Source: Wenyingzhuangia aestuarii
Lineage (GTDB): Bacteria > Bacteroidota > Bacteroidia > Flavobacteriales > Flavobacteriaceae
Assembly: GCF_011927765.1 (NCBI RefSeq)
Contig: NZ_JAATJG010000014.1
Location: forward strand, 1-64,000
Length of the DNA: 64,000 bases
Direction: 5' to 3'
Shown here: positions 43,962-52,719 of the stretch, in pieces
Numbering within the stretch: the stretch's first letter is position 1
Layout of the letters: the number at the start of each line of letters is the position of its first letter
Position numbers and translations under genes: made by a program
The notes under the pieces: generated by a model
Told to the model about the DNA's origin: nothing
What the model saw: only the letters and a program-made list of their open reading frames with translations
The model's database searches: none

Positions 43962-43991
43962 TTCTGTGAATAGGGGTTTCTTTTAAGTGAA
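43962..43991 (-). promoter_or_regulatory. Putative LytTR-type element, EF-hand gene
   Basis: A 30-bp element: TTCTGTGAAT, 9 bp, TTTTAAGTGAA. The GTGAA words recur 21 bp apart as direct repeats, the spacing typical of LytTR binding sites. An element with 26 of 30 identical bases lies at 45571-45600, at almost the same distance from the CotH start. Confidence 0.55.
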
Positions 43992-44053
43992 ACCCCTTTA
44001 CTAAGGAATTAAGCTCCTCAAAAACTATGTAGGGACTGGTTTATAGTATTCTC

Positions 44054-45508
44054 TTATTTTAAATAATTTTTAACTGCAGCCACACGAGAAGTTACATGAC
44101 TTTTTAAGGTGTTGATTGCCGATTGAAAATCTGAACTTGAATTTAAGAACGTATAGCCTTGCTTTTCTGTAGTAGCGTAGGGTTCTATTAAGGTTGCATA
44201 AGCATTGTATTTGATCTGCATAATGCTTGTGTTAAAAACAGTCTCAACTACATCTCCTACATAAGAATCGTACTTTGCTCTATAGATTGCATCATTATAG
44301 ATATAACCAATTAGTGGCCATTCGGAATCATTTAAGTCTGAAAAATCTAAGGCAAGAGAACCTTCTCTGTTTCCTGTTTGTAAGGCTTCGTTGTTATCCC
44401 AAGGAATCCAATTTAACTTGGCTGTATCTGGATTGTTGTATAAAAAATAGTTGTGTGTCATTCTACCATACGTGTCCCAGTTTTGAATGACGGTATTTAC
44501 GGCCAAGTATATTAAAAATACATCTACATCAAAAATAGCTTCTAAGTCTGCTCTCCATGTTTCAGGGTCACTAGTTCTTGTACTTGCATTTACAATGGCT
44601 AGTAAATTAGAGACATCTGAAAAGTTTGCATCCTCTTCATTTGTTTTTTTTACATACTCCTCTTCATTATAAGTACCTACAGCAAAGGTTGCTGCATCAC
44701 CGTCTGGTTTGTATAAATTTCCATCATTGTTAGAAAACTGTGTATCAATTACCGTATCATCAACTTCTTCTACTAAGGTGTATACTCCAAAGTATATGGG
44801 CCCATTACCATGATCTACATATACGGTGTAAAATGCTGCATGAGAACTAACGAGTCCAAAACCTCTAAAGACATCGGTAGCTACTTTTTCACGTAACATA
44901 GATTTGTCGTTATAATTGTTCTTTAGACTTAGTTTTTTAAATCCATAAAAACGCTGATTGTCTATTTGTGGGTATTCATCTTCAAATTCGTCAAAATCTA
45001 GTTTGAATGATAATTTTAAATTTCCATTAGACCAAGTAGATTGTAAACTAGAATTCCCTTTAAAACGAACTCCTACTCTGTACCATTCTTTCTCTTTATA
45101 CCTAATTTCGGCAGGTACAAAAATTGGGTTTTCATCAACTTCTATCAATCCAGCTCCTCCACCAGGACGACCGCCAGTTCCGCCAAAGGCTCCGTAGTTA
45201 GCAGTCATGTCCTCTAACATACTTTGCCAACGTTCTTCTGTAATTACAATATCTAATCGTTTTACGGCATTATCTTCAAAAATTTCATCAAAATTAGGAT
45301 TTGCATTTTTACTGTGGGTGTCCCCTGTCCAATCGGTTGTCTCAAAATCTGTATCTTCATACAATTCTGTATATGTTTCACTTGTGGTTGTTCCTCCTCC
45401 AGTTGTAGTTTCTTCTTCTGATGTGATGTTTTCCATATGATCAGTAGCACAAGCACAAATAAAAACGGCTTGAAGTACTACTAAAAATGGAATATATACT
45501 TTTCTCAT
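44054..45508 (-). CDS. CotH family secreted protein kinase, lipoprotein
   Basis: A 484-aa lipoprotein (AVFICACATDHM, Cys near residue 20-21). It is a CotH kinase domain (Fam20C-like atypical kinase) from about residue 80 to 440. Landmarks are VRFKGNSSLQ, RFYGFKKLSLKNNYNDKSML with the ATP-binding Lys region, HAAFYTVYVDHGNGPIYFGV, VIQNWDTYGRMTHNYFLYNN and the metal-binding IPWDNNEAL. CotH kinases phosphorylate secreted proteins. A Gly-rich loop (GGTGGRPGGGAG) precedes the core. It shares a promoter element with the EF-hand gene and stands beside a LytS/LytTR system. Confidence 0.88.
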   Translation of the reverse strand: MRKVYIPFLVVLQAVFICACATDHMENITSEEETTTGGGTTTSETYTELYEDTDFETTDWTGDTHSKNANPNFDEIFEDNAVKRLDIVITEERWQSMLEDMTANYGAFGGTGGRPGGGAGLIEVDENPIFVPAEIRYKEKEWYRVGVRFKGNSSLQSTWSNGNLKLSFKLDFDEFEDEYPQIDNQRFYGFKKLSLKNNYNDKSMLREKVATDVFRGFGLVSSHAAFYTVYVDHGNGPIYFGVYTLVEEVDDTVIDTQFSNNDGNLYKPDGDAATFAVGTYNEEEYVKKTNEEDANFSDVSNLLAIVNASTRTSDPETWRADLEAIFDVDVFLIYLAVNTVIQNWDTYGRMTHNYFLYNNPDTAKLNWIPWDNNEALQTGNREGSLALDFSDLNDSEWPLIGYIYNDAIYRAKYDSYVGDVVETVFNTSIMQIKYNAYATLIEPYATTEKQGYTFLNSSSDFQSAINTLKSHVTSRVAAVKNYLK

Positions 45509-45570
45509 TTTACAATACTTTTATGTGTTATGTATATATAACAACTATGTAATTTATTACCCTACCCTAA

Positions 45571-45600
45571 TTCTGTGAATGGGGCTTGTTTTTAAGTGAA
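45571..45600. promoter_or_regulatory. Putative LytTR-type element, CotH/LytS divergent region
   Basis: TTCTGTGAAT, 9 bp, TTTTAAGTGAA, with GTGAA direct repeats 21 bp apart, 63 bp upstream of the CotH start and 93 bp upstream of the LytS-type kinase gene. It is the second copy of the element found before the EF-hand gene. Confidence 0.55.
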
Positions 45601-45692
45601 TCGGGTTTTAGCAACCTTAAATAGGGGTTCTAAGTCTATAAACAGGAAGGTTTTGAGTCTTGAATTGATTTTTATTTCACTTAATTTGTGTT

Positions 45693-46721
45693 ATGAATAC
45701 AACAAAAAGATTTATTTCTCAGCTCCTGTTTTGGTTGCTTATATGGTTAATTTTATGGGCACAAAAATCTTGGGATATCTCCTTTGTAAGAGAGAATACC
45801 TTGTCTTTTCTATCTCAAATACTCATTATTGCTAGTTTGGTTTATTATTTAATTCCTCAACTTTTAGTAGAAAAAAAGTATTTGTTATTTGTATCCCTAT
45901 CATTGGTCTTGTTATTTGTGGTTTCTTATGTATGCTTACAATTCCCTGATAAAACAGTACGATTCAAAAATATGCCACGTCCTCCTATGGGAAGGCAAGC
46001 TGCCAGAAAATTTCTGTCACCACGGGTGTTTATGACTCTTTTGTTGTTGTTTTCTTCTTATAGTTTAACTACAGTTATCGAAATTTTATTGTTTGCTCAA
46101 AAGAAGGATGAGGAAATTATTAGAAGTAAAAACGAGAATTTACAAACTGAATTAAAGTTGTTAAAATCTCAGATCAATCCTCATTTCTTATTCAATTCAC
46201 TAAATAATATATATGCTTTATCTGTAATGGATTCTAACAAAACTCAACAGAGTATTAGTTATCTATCAGACATGTTACGCTATGTATTGTACGAGTGTGA
46301 ACGAGCTTTTGTTCCCATAGAAAAAGAAATTCAATACATAGAAAACTACTTGCAATTGTTTTCTTTAAAAAGCAGTAGTAAATACCCAATAGAAATTAGT
46401 TACCAAATAAAAAACTCACAAATTTCTATTGCTCCTATGTTGTTAATTCCTTTTGTTGAAAATGCTATTAAACACAGTAATATAGAGCGTATTACCGATA
46501 CTTTTATTCACATAGAATTAACAGAAATAGAGGATGCAATTTTGTTTAGCGTTCGCAATAGTATTGCTTCTTCTGCTATTAGCAAAGATCAAGTGGGAGG
46601 CATTGGTTTGGAGAATGTAAAAAAGAGGTTGTCTATTATTTATCCTGACCAACATACCTTAGCTATTCATACGGAAGAAGGGGTTTTTCAAGTAAATTTA
46701 AAATTGAACAAGCATGTTTAA
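45693..46721 (+). CDS. LytS/YehU-type sensor histidine kinase
   Basis: A 342-aa membrane kinase: four N-terminal helices (about residues 8-130), then the His_kinase domain with LLKSQINPHFLFNSLNNIYA (phospho-His in NPHF) and an ATPase domain with N-box PFVENAIKHS and GGIGLENVKKRL. There is no periplasmic sensor domain, so the signal may be sensed in the membrane. It overlaps the response regulator gene by 8 bp and is divergent from the CotH kinase gene. Confidence 0.92.
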   Translation: MNTTKRFISQLLFWLLIWLILWAQKSWDISFVRENTLSFLSQILIIASLVYYLIPQLLVEKKYLLFVSLSLVLLFVVSYVCLQFPDKTVRFKNMPRPPMGRQAARKFLSPRVFMTLLLLFSSYSLTTVIEILLFAQKKDEEIIRSKNENLQTELKLLKSQINPHFLFNSLNNIYALSVMDSNKTQQSISYLSDMLRYVLYECERAFVPIEKEIQYIENYLQLFSLKSSSKYPIEISYQIKNSQISIAPMLLIPFVENAIKHSNIERITDTFIHIELTEIEDAILFSVRNSIASSAISKDQVGGIGLENVKKRLSIIYPDQHTLAIHTEEGVFQVNLKLNKHV

Positions 46722-47388
46722 ATGTATTATTATTGATGATGAGGAGTTGGCTAGAATGTTGTTAAAAACATATGTAGATAAACTAGATTTTCTAGAGTTG
46801 GTTGCTTCTTATGACAATCCTTTAGAGGCTATGGCTACGCTTAAAAACAATTCCATTGATGTGGTGTTTTTAGACATACAAATGCCTGATTTGAAAGGAA
46901 CAGATTTTGCAAAAATGATTCCTCCTACTACCAAGGTTATATTTACCACGGCTTATTCAGAATATGCTTTAAAAGGGTTTGAATTGAATGCTTTAGACTA
47001 TTTATTGAAACCCATTACTTTTGAACGTTTTTTAAATGCGGTGAACAAACTACAAACGTTAGCCATTTCAAATCCCATAGCAGAACAAAGTATTACCGTA
47101 AAGTCTGGTTATGATTTGCACAAATTAAAACTAAATGACATCATTTATATAGAAAGTGATAGTGAATATGTGATTTTTCATACCAACACTCAAAAAGTGA
47201 TGAGCAATCAGACTTTAAAAGCTTTGGAAAAAACGTTAGATGCCAATTTGTTTCTTCGTGTACATCGCTCTTATATTGTTAACAAAACTAAAGTAACTAG
47301 TTTAAAGTCTAGAGAATTATTATTGGGTACTATTAATATTCCAGTAAGTGATTCTTATTATGAACAGGTAAAAAAAGAGTTGTTTTAA
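46714..47388 (+). CDS. LytTR-type response regulator
   Basis: A 224-aa regulator: receiver domain (1-115) with acidic pocket IIDDEE, phospho-acceptor Asp in VVFLDIQMPD (about residue 52) and Lys in LLKPI. A LytTR DNA-binding domain follows (about 127-224: LNDIIYIESDSEYVIFHT, FLRVHRSYIVNKTKV). LytTR proteins bind pairs of direct repeats about 21 bp apart; two such elements lie before the CotH and EF-hand genes. It is translationally coupled to its kinase. Confidence 0.93.
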   Translation: MFKCIIIDDEELARMLLKTYVDKLDFLELVASYDNPLEAMATLKNNSIDVVFLDIQMPDLKGTDFAKMIPPTTKVIFTTAYSEYALKGFELNALDYLLKPITFERFLNAVNKLQTLAISNPIAEQSITVKSGYDLHKLKLNDIIYIESDSEYVIFHTNTQKVMSNQTLKALEKTLDANLFLRVHRSYIVNKTKVTSLKSRELLLGTINIPVSDSYYEQVKKELF

Positions 47389-47469
47389 CCAGTTTTTCTT
47401 TATTTCTGTATTCATAAACAATTCATTTTTATGCTTTACAAGTTTAAAATGAATTCTTTAGCATTAAGA

Positions 47470-47643
47470 TTAATGCTTTCTTTTGTTCTTTCTTAATAGA
47501 ACAACACAGATGATGATTACAATGGGAGTTCCTAGGTAAAAAATGACTTCCATCGGGTTCGAAAAATCAAGAGCTTTGTTGTGATCTGGATGTGGAATTT
47601 CTGAAGGTATTTGGAGGAATAATAAGGATTTAAATAAAAACAT
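47470..47643 (-). CDS. Small conserved membrane protein (57 aa)
   Basis: A 57-aa ORF reading MFLFKSLLFLQIPSEIPHPD, a linker LDFSNPMEVIFYLGTP and a single membrane helix IVIIICVVLL before a basic tail RKNKRKH. I recall similar 50-60 aa proteins with the IPHPD...NP(M/W)EV motif in many Flavobacteria, sometimes mislabelled adenylosuccinate synthetase. It lies alone between the LytTR gene and the mannitol operon terminator. Function unknown. Confidence 0.65.
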   Translation of the reverse strand: MFLFKSLLFLQIPSEIPHPDHNKALDFSNPMEVIFYLGTPIVIIICVVLLRKNKRKH

Positions 47644-47701
47644 ACTTAACTTTTTTTTAGGATTCTCTTTTTAAGATACAAAATAGTTAGCGCATTAAAA
47701 A

Positions 47702-47744
47702 ACCTCCTGTTTCTTTACGCTTTTAAACGCAAAACACAGGAGGT
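47702..47744 (-). terminator. Mannitol operon terminator
   Basis: Inverted repeat ACCTCCTGT / ACAGGAGGT with an internal smaller stem, followed on the minus strand by T6, downstream of the fructokinase gene. Confidence 0.8.
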
Positions 47745-47792
47745 CAAACTTAACTATTGGGGTACTTAACTTTAAAAAGGGTATTCAAAATT

Positions 47793-48674
47793 TTAGGCAT
47801 TTATAATTTCGTCAATAGCTTGTTGCTCAATTTTAGGATTGGCTCCTTTACTACTAGCCACAATAGCTCCCACGGCACAAGCAAAATTTATAGCTCTTTG
47901 TGGATGGGTTTCTTTTAATAGTTGATCTATTAAAGAAGCTAAAAAAGAATCCCCAGCTCCTACGGTGTCAACTACTTTTATTGGGTAGCCTGGGTTGTTG
48001 TAAAACACATTGTTGTAATACAACATAGCTCCTTTGCTTCCTTTGGTTACACAAATAGATTTTGTATTGGTTTTTTGAGCAATTAATTTTACAGCCTCCT
48101 CTAAGGATTCCATAGAGGTATCGTAATTTTGGGCAATTTCTAAAATCTCCTCATCGTTAAATTTGATAAAATCAGCCTCACACATTAAGTGATTCAATAC
48201 ATCTGCACTGTAATGTGGTTTTCTTAGGTTGACATCAAATATTTTATAAGGAGCTAGTTTTAACAATTCATACAACGTATTTCTAGAGGTAATATCTCTA
48301 GATGCTAAACTTCCAAAAACAAAAGCATCTGTAGTTTGTAAAGCCGTTTTTGCTTGGTCTGTTAACTGAATGTTGTCCCAGGCTGTAGGGAATTTTATAT
48401 CATACGAAGCAGAACCTGTTGGGTCTAAGGTTACTTTTACTTTTCCTGTTTCTAAAACAGCATCTTTTTGAACTAGTGATGAGCTGACTTTGTTTTGTTG
48501 AATGAAATCTATAATTTCTTCACCATCTCCATCTTTACCTACACTACTTATTAATGAAACATGATTCCCTAAAGATTGTAGTCTTACGGCTACATTTAAA
48601 GGAGCTCCCCCTATTTTTTTATGTTCGGGAAATACATCCCACAACACTTCTCCGAAGCAAATTATATTTTTCAT
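47793..48674 (-). CDS. PfkB family fructokinase (mannitol locus)
   Basis: A 293-aa ribokinase-fold kinase: start ICFGEVLWDVFPEHKKIGGA with sugar-binding GGAPLNVAVRLQSLG, and the C-terminal DTVGAGDSFLASL anion-hole and catalytic Asp motif. It would phosphorylate the fructose made by the mannitol dehydrogenase encoded 10 bp upstream. It is distinct from the kinase at 32002 (different length and only moderate similarity), so the chromosome keeps one fructokinase per sugar route. Confidence 0.88.
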   Translation of the reverse strand: MKNIICFGEVLWDVFPEHKKIGGAPLNVAVRLQSLGNHVSLISSVGKDGDGEEIIDFIQQNKVSSSLVQKDAVLETGKVKVTLDPTGSASYDIKFPTAWDNIQLTDQAKTALQTTDAFVFGSLASRDITSRNTLYELLKLAPYKIFDVNLRKPHYSADVLNHLMCEADFIKFNDEEILEIAQNYDTSMESLEEAVKLIAQKTNTKSICVTKGSKGAMLYYNNVFYNNPGYPIKVVDTVGAGDSFLASLIDQLLKETHPQRAINFACAVGAIVASSKGANPKIEQQAIDEIINA

Positions 48675-48684
48675 TTTGTTGGTC

Positions 48685-50169
48685 TTAAAGGGTATTGTTT
48701 ATCTCAATCACACATTTTTCTACTCCGTGTGTGGTTATGTTTTCATAAGCTTCTTTGTATGCTTGTACAAATACAGCAGACTCTTTTAATGTTCCAAAAA
48801 CAGTTTCTATGTCTAAAAACGCTGTTGGATTCTTTTGTGCTACTTGTGCTTTGGTATGTAATGTAGATTTTAAAGCATCTTTAATGACCAATTCCTTCCC
48901 TTTTTCATCGGTACCTATACTGTATACCGCCCAAGCTGCTAATACAAAAGCTGCACGTTTTACCAATGCCTTGTCTTTTAATTGGGCTTGCACTGTTGGT
49001 AACATAAAAATTGGAATTTTAGCAGAACTCTCAGAGCAAATTCTGTCTAATTGATCTTTGATATTGCTATTTCCAAAACGTTCTATTAAAGATTGTTTAT
49101 ACACTTCTAAGTCTACTCCTTCTAAGGTTCCTAAAGTAGGTGTTACTTCCTCATCCATGTATCCTTTTAAAAAAGTACTAATATTTGGGTTGTGTACTAC
49201 TTCATCAATGGTATTGTATCCTAATAAAGAACCCAGTATTCCTAAAACGGAATGTCCTGCATTTAATAAGCTCAACTTCATTTTTTCATAAGGAACTACA
49301 TCTTTTGCAAACTGTGCTCCTACAGTTTCCCAAGCAGGTCTTTCTGTAGCAAAATCATCTTCAATTACCCATTGTTTAAAAGGTTCGCAAACCACTGGCC
49401 AAGCATCTTCAATTCCTGAAGTTTCTTTTAAATCAACAATATCAGAAGGTGCTGTTGCTGGAGTAATTCTGTCTACCATGCTATTAGGAAAAGAAACGTT
49501 ACTTTCTATCCAAGAAACCAATTCTGGAGCTGCAACTTTTACATAACTCAACAACATTTTTTGAGTCATGTGTCCGTTTCCTTGAATGTTATCACAAGAT
49601 TGTATGGTAATCCCTGGCAACCCTCTTTCCTTTCTTAATTTTAAAGCTTGTGTTAAGTAACCAAAAATGGTTTTAGGAGCCTGTGGATTTTCAATATCTG
49701 ACTGAATCTGTGGATTCTCAAAATTAAATTCTCCCGTAGCTTCGTTGTAATTGTATCCTCCTTCTGTAATGGTTAAAGTGATGATTTTTACGTCTGGACT
49801 GGCCATTTTTTCAATCACTTTTGATGGATCTTCTGGAGCAAATAAACACTCTACTATAGAACCAATAATTCTTTTGGTAAAGGTCCCATCTAGTTCTTTA
49901 ACGACTAGTGTATACAAACCATCTTGTTCTTTTAAGGTGTTGTATATTTTTTGATCAAAGTCTAACAAGGCTACTCCACAAATCCCCCATTGGTTTACCG
50001 ATGGATTGTGTAATAATTGTTCGGTATACAAAGCTTGATGTGCTCTGTGAAAACCACCAATACCTACGTGTACAATTCCTGTTTTAACTTGACTTCTATC
50101 ATATGTAGGAACAGCAACTTGATCTTTAAATTTTGCTAAGTTCTGATTGTTTAATTTGTAACTTTTCAT
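48685..50169 (-). CDS. Mannitol 2-dehydrogenase (long-chain polyol dehydrogenase)
   Basis: A 494-aa NAD-dependent enzyme oxidising mannitol to fructose. The N-terminal nucleotide-binding region is VHVGIGGFHRAHQALYTEQL and the catalytic Lys-Asn-His signature is MKLSLLNAGHSVLG. Length and motif match mannitol dehydrogenases and the related fructuronate or tagaturonate reductases. Fructokinase and a sugar ABC transporter in the same operon favour mannitol. Similar dehydrogenase-fructokinase pairs are known from brown-alga-degrading Flavobacteria. Confidence 0.9.
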   Translation of the reverse strand: MKSYKLNNQNLAKFKDQVAVPTYDRSQVKTGIVHVGIGGFHRAHQALYTEQLLHNPSVNQWGICGVALLDFDQKIYNTLKEQDGLYTLVVKELDGTFTKRIIGSIVECLFAPEDPSKVIEKMASPDVKIITLTITEGGYNYNEATGEFNFENPQIQSDIENPQAPKTIFGYLTQALKLRKERGLPGITIQSCDNIQGNGHMTQKMLLSYVKVAAPELVSWIESNVSFPNSMVDRITPATAPSDIVDLKETSGIEDAWPVVCEPFKQWVIEDDFATERPAWETVGAQFAKDVVPYEKMKLSLLNAGHSVLGILGSLLGYNTIDEVVHNPNISTFLKGYMDEEVTPTLGTLEGVDLEVYKQSLIERFGNSNIKDQLDRICSESSAKIPIFMLPTVQAQLKDKALVKRAAFVLAAWAVYSIGTDEKGKELVIKDALKSTLHTKAQVAQKNPTAFLDIETVFGTLKESAVFVQAYKEAYENITTHGVEKCVIEINNTL

Positions 50170-50186
50170 TTTGATTTCTTTTAAAA

Positions 50187-51155
50187 TTATTTGGTTTCAA
50201 AACGTTGTAATAACACGGCAAACACAATAATTGCTCCTTTTACTACTTGTTGTGGATAAGAGGGTACATTTAATAGGTTTAAAATGTTTCCTATCAATCC
50301 TAAAATAAGAACTCCCATTAACGTGTTAATAGCGGTTCCTTTTCCTCCATTTAAACTAGCACCACCAATAACTACCGCAGCAATGGCATCTAATTCCCAG
50401 GCCATTCCCATGTTAGGAGATCCTAAGTTGGTTCTAGAAGCCACAATAATAGCAGCCGTAGCAGCCAAAGCTCCTGAAATAGCATAAACTAAAAACTTGT
50501 ATTTGTTTACTTTAATTCCAGACAAACGAGCTGCTTCTTCATTACTACCCATGGCAATAATTAAACGTCCAAATACATTGTATTTTAACATGACCATAGC
50601 AGCCATTACAATGATAAAAAAGACAATAGCAATGTTAGGAATTCCTAAGGTTGAGTTGTTTGCAAAATTAGACATAAACAATCCTCCTGCCGTTTCAAAA
50701 GTAATAGGAGAACCTTTAGAATAAATAAACCCTAAACCTCTGGCAATGGTCATTAAGGCTAACGTTGCAATAAATGGAGCCATTTTTTGAAAAGCAACCA
50801 AATACCCTGCAATACTTCCCAGTCCAAACCCAATGGCAATGGTTAATATAATGGCAAGAGGCAATACTATAGTGTTTACCAGTATGGCAAAGGTTACCGC
50901 AAGTAAAGCGACCATAGAACCTACAGATAAATCTATCCCTCCGGTTAGAATTACAATCAGCATCCCAATACTAATAATTCCAATTCCCGATACTTGCTTT
51001 AATAAGTTTGATAAGTTTACCGATGTGAAAAACACATCAGAAATAAAGGCTGAAAAGACAACCAATAAAATGAAAATAAAAATTGTGTTGTGCTTGATTA
51101 AAAAGTTAAGCCATCCCCTTGGGCTGCTTAGTTGTTGTTTTATAGTTAAAGCCAT
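50187..51155 (-). CDS. Sugar ABC transporter permease (RbsC type)
   Basis: A 322-aa inner-membrane permease with about eight to ten helices. It has the RbsC-like ISIGMLIVILTGGIDLSVGS segment (about residues 57-76) and the ATPase-coupling region SGALAATAAIIVASRTNLG followed by ELDAIAAVVIGGASLNGGKG. It works with the ATPase (51187) and binding lipoprotein (52720) of the same operon. The expected substrate is mannitol or a related polyol. Confidence 0.92.
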   Translation of the reverse strand: MALTIKQQLSSPRGWLNFLIKHNTIFIFILLVVFSAFISDVFFTSVNLSNLLKQVSGIGIISIGMLIVILTGGIDLSVGSMVALLAVTFAILVNTIVLPLAIILTIAIGFGLGSIAGYLVAFQKMAPFIATLALMTIARGLGFIYSKGSPITFETAGGLFMSNFANNSTLGIPNIAIVFFIIVMAAMVMLKYNVFGRLIIAMGSNEEAARLSGIKVNKYKFLVYAISGALAATAAIIVASRTNLGSPNMGMAWELDAIAAVVIGGASLNGGKGTAINTLMGVLILGLIGNILNLLNVPSYPQQVVKGAIIVFAVLLQRFETK

Positions 51156-51186
51156 AATATTTTTGTTTATTTTTTGATAAGTAAGT

Positions 51187-52701
51187 TTATTTTAATTCTT
51201 TTCCAATTGCGTAACGTAAAATGTTTTCTTCAGAAAATTGTGCTTTAGATAGTTCCCCATAGATGCTACCTGTGTGCATTACCTGAATTCTGTCTGCAAT
51301 TCCCATTATTTCGGGCATGTCTGACGAGATGACAATGACTGCTACTCCTTTTTCGGCAACTTCATTAATTAGATTGTAAATTTCAATTTTAGCTCCTACA
51401 TCTACTCCACGTGTAGGTTCATCAATAATAATAACTTTACTATCTATACTTAACCATTTTGCCAAGGCTACCTTTTGTTGATTTCCTCCACTTAAGTTTT
51501 TTACCGTTACTTCTGAACTAGGTGTTTTGATATTTAATTTGCTAATTAAATCCGAAACATTTTCTTGTTCTTTGTCTAGTTTTAGAAAGCCAAATTTGTT
51601 GGAGATAAAACCAAAATTAGTCACACTAATATTCTTTTTGATAGACAGTGGTAAAAAGACCCCTTCTTCTTTTCTGTCTTCTGATACAAATCCTATTTTG
51701 TGTGCTACAGCTTCTACTGGAGAGCTGGTTTTAATTTCTTTTCCGTTTAAAAGAATGGTTCCAGATTTCTTTTTGTACAATCCAAAAATAAGCTTTGCCA
51801 TTTCGGTTCTACCACTTCCTCCTAAACCTGCAATTCCTAAGACTTCTCCTGGTTTTACGGCAAAAGAAACATCGTGTACCAGGTTGTCTTTTGCGGTTAA
51901 GTTTTTAACTTCAAAAATGGGAGTATCTCCAATTTTAGCCGTACGTGTAGGGTATAAATCCTTTAATTCTCTACCAATCATTAAACGAATTACGTGATCT
52001 GTATGGGTTTCTGCTGTTGGCATACTTCCAGTATCTACACCATCTCTTAATACGGTAATGGTATCTGCTATTTTAAAAATTTCTTCTAAATGATGAGAAA
52101 TGTAGATAATAGAAATTCCCTTTTCTTTTAACTTAAACAGATTGTCTAATAACTTTTGTGTGTCTTTAGGATCAAAAACGGTTGTGGGTTCATCTAAAAC
52201 CAAAACCTTTGTGTCTTCGGACAAAGCTTTGGCAATTTCTACCACTTGTTTTTGGACAATACTTAAGTCTCTAACAATAGCCGAGGCATCAATTTCAAAC
52301 CCTAAAGAATCAATTAAGTCTTGTGCGTTTTTAGTAATTTCTTTCCAGTTCATCCAAAATTTACTACTCCCTAATTTGTGTAGATAAATATTTTCGGCTA
52401 CTGATAAGTCATTTACTAAAGACAATTCTTGAAACACCACACTAATTCCTAATACCTGACCATCGTGTGTGTTTTTAGGATTGATTTCTTGTCCGTTTAA
52501 TAAAACCTGACCACTATCTTTTTGATGCACTCCACTTAATATTTTAATTAAAGTAGATTTTCCGGCACCGTTTTCTCCAAGTAAAGCGTGAATTTCTCCA
52601 GGTTTTACTTTAATGTTTACATCTTTTAGTACCGACACAACACCAAAACTTTTTGATATTCCAGTCATTTCTAGTCGGTAGTCACTTGTTGAATTTTGCA
52701 T
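51187..52701 (-). CDS. Sugar ABC transporter ATP-binding protein (RbsA type)
   Basis: A 504-aa protein with two fused nucleotide-binding domains, as in RbsA/XylG. First: Walker A GENGAGKST (about 41-49), Walker B VLVLDEPTT. Second: degenerate Walker A GLGGSGRTE (about 292-300), signature LSGGNQQKVALAKWL, Walker B VIIIDEPTRGVDVG. It powers import through the adjacent permease. Confidence 0.94.
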   Translation of the reverse strand: MQNSTSDYRLEMTGISKSFGVVSVLKDVNIKVKPGEIHALLGENGAGKSTLIKILSGVHQKDSGQVLLNGQEINPKNTHDGQVLGISVVFQELSLVNDLSVAENIYLHKLGSSKFWMNWKEITKNAQDLIDSLGFEIDASAIVRDLSIVQKQVVEIAKALSEDTKVLVLDEPTTVFDPKDTQKLLDNLFKLKEKGISIIYISHHLEEIFKIADTITVLRDGVDTGSMPTAETHTDHVIRLMIGRELKDLYPTRTAKIGDTPIFEVKNLTAKDNLVHDVSFAVKPGEVLGIAGLGGSGRTEMAKLIFGLYKKKSGTILLNGKEIKTSSPVEAVAHKIGFVSEDRKEEGVFLPLSIKKNISVTNFGFISNKFGFLKLDKEQENVSDLISKLNIKTPSSEVTVKNLSGGNQQKVALAKWLSIDSKVIIIDEPTRGVDVGAKIEIYNLINEVAEKGVAVIVISSDMPEIMGIADRIQVMHTGSIYGELSKAQFSEENILRYAIGKELK

Positions 52702-52719
52702 ATTGTATCGGTTTAACTA

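Noticed and set aside
48621-48866. Plus-strand ORF over the fructokinase/mannitol dehydrogenase junction
   Set aside because: It is a shadow of two well-supported genes, with Leu/Cys/Phe-rich translation typical of antisense frames.
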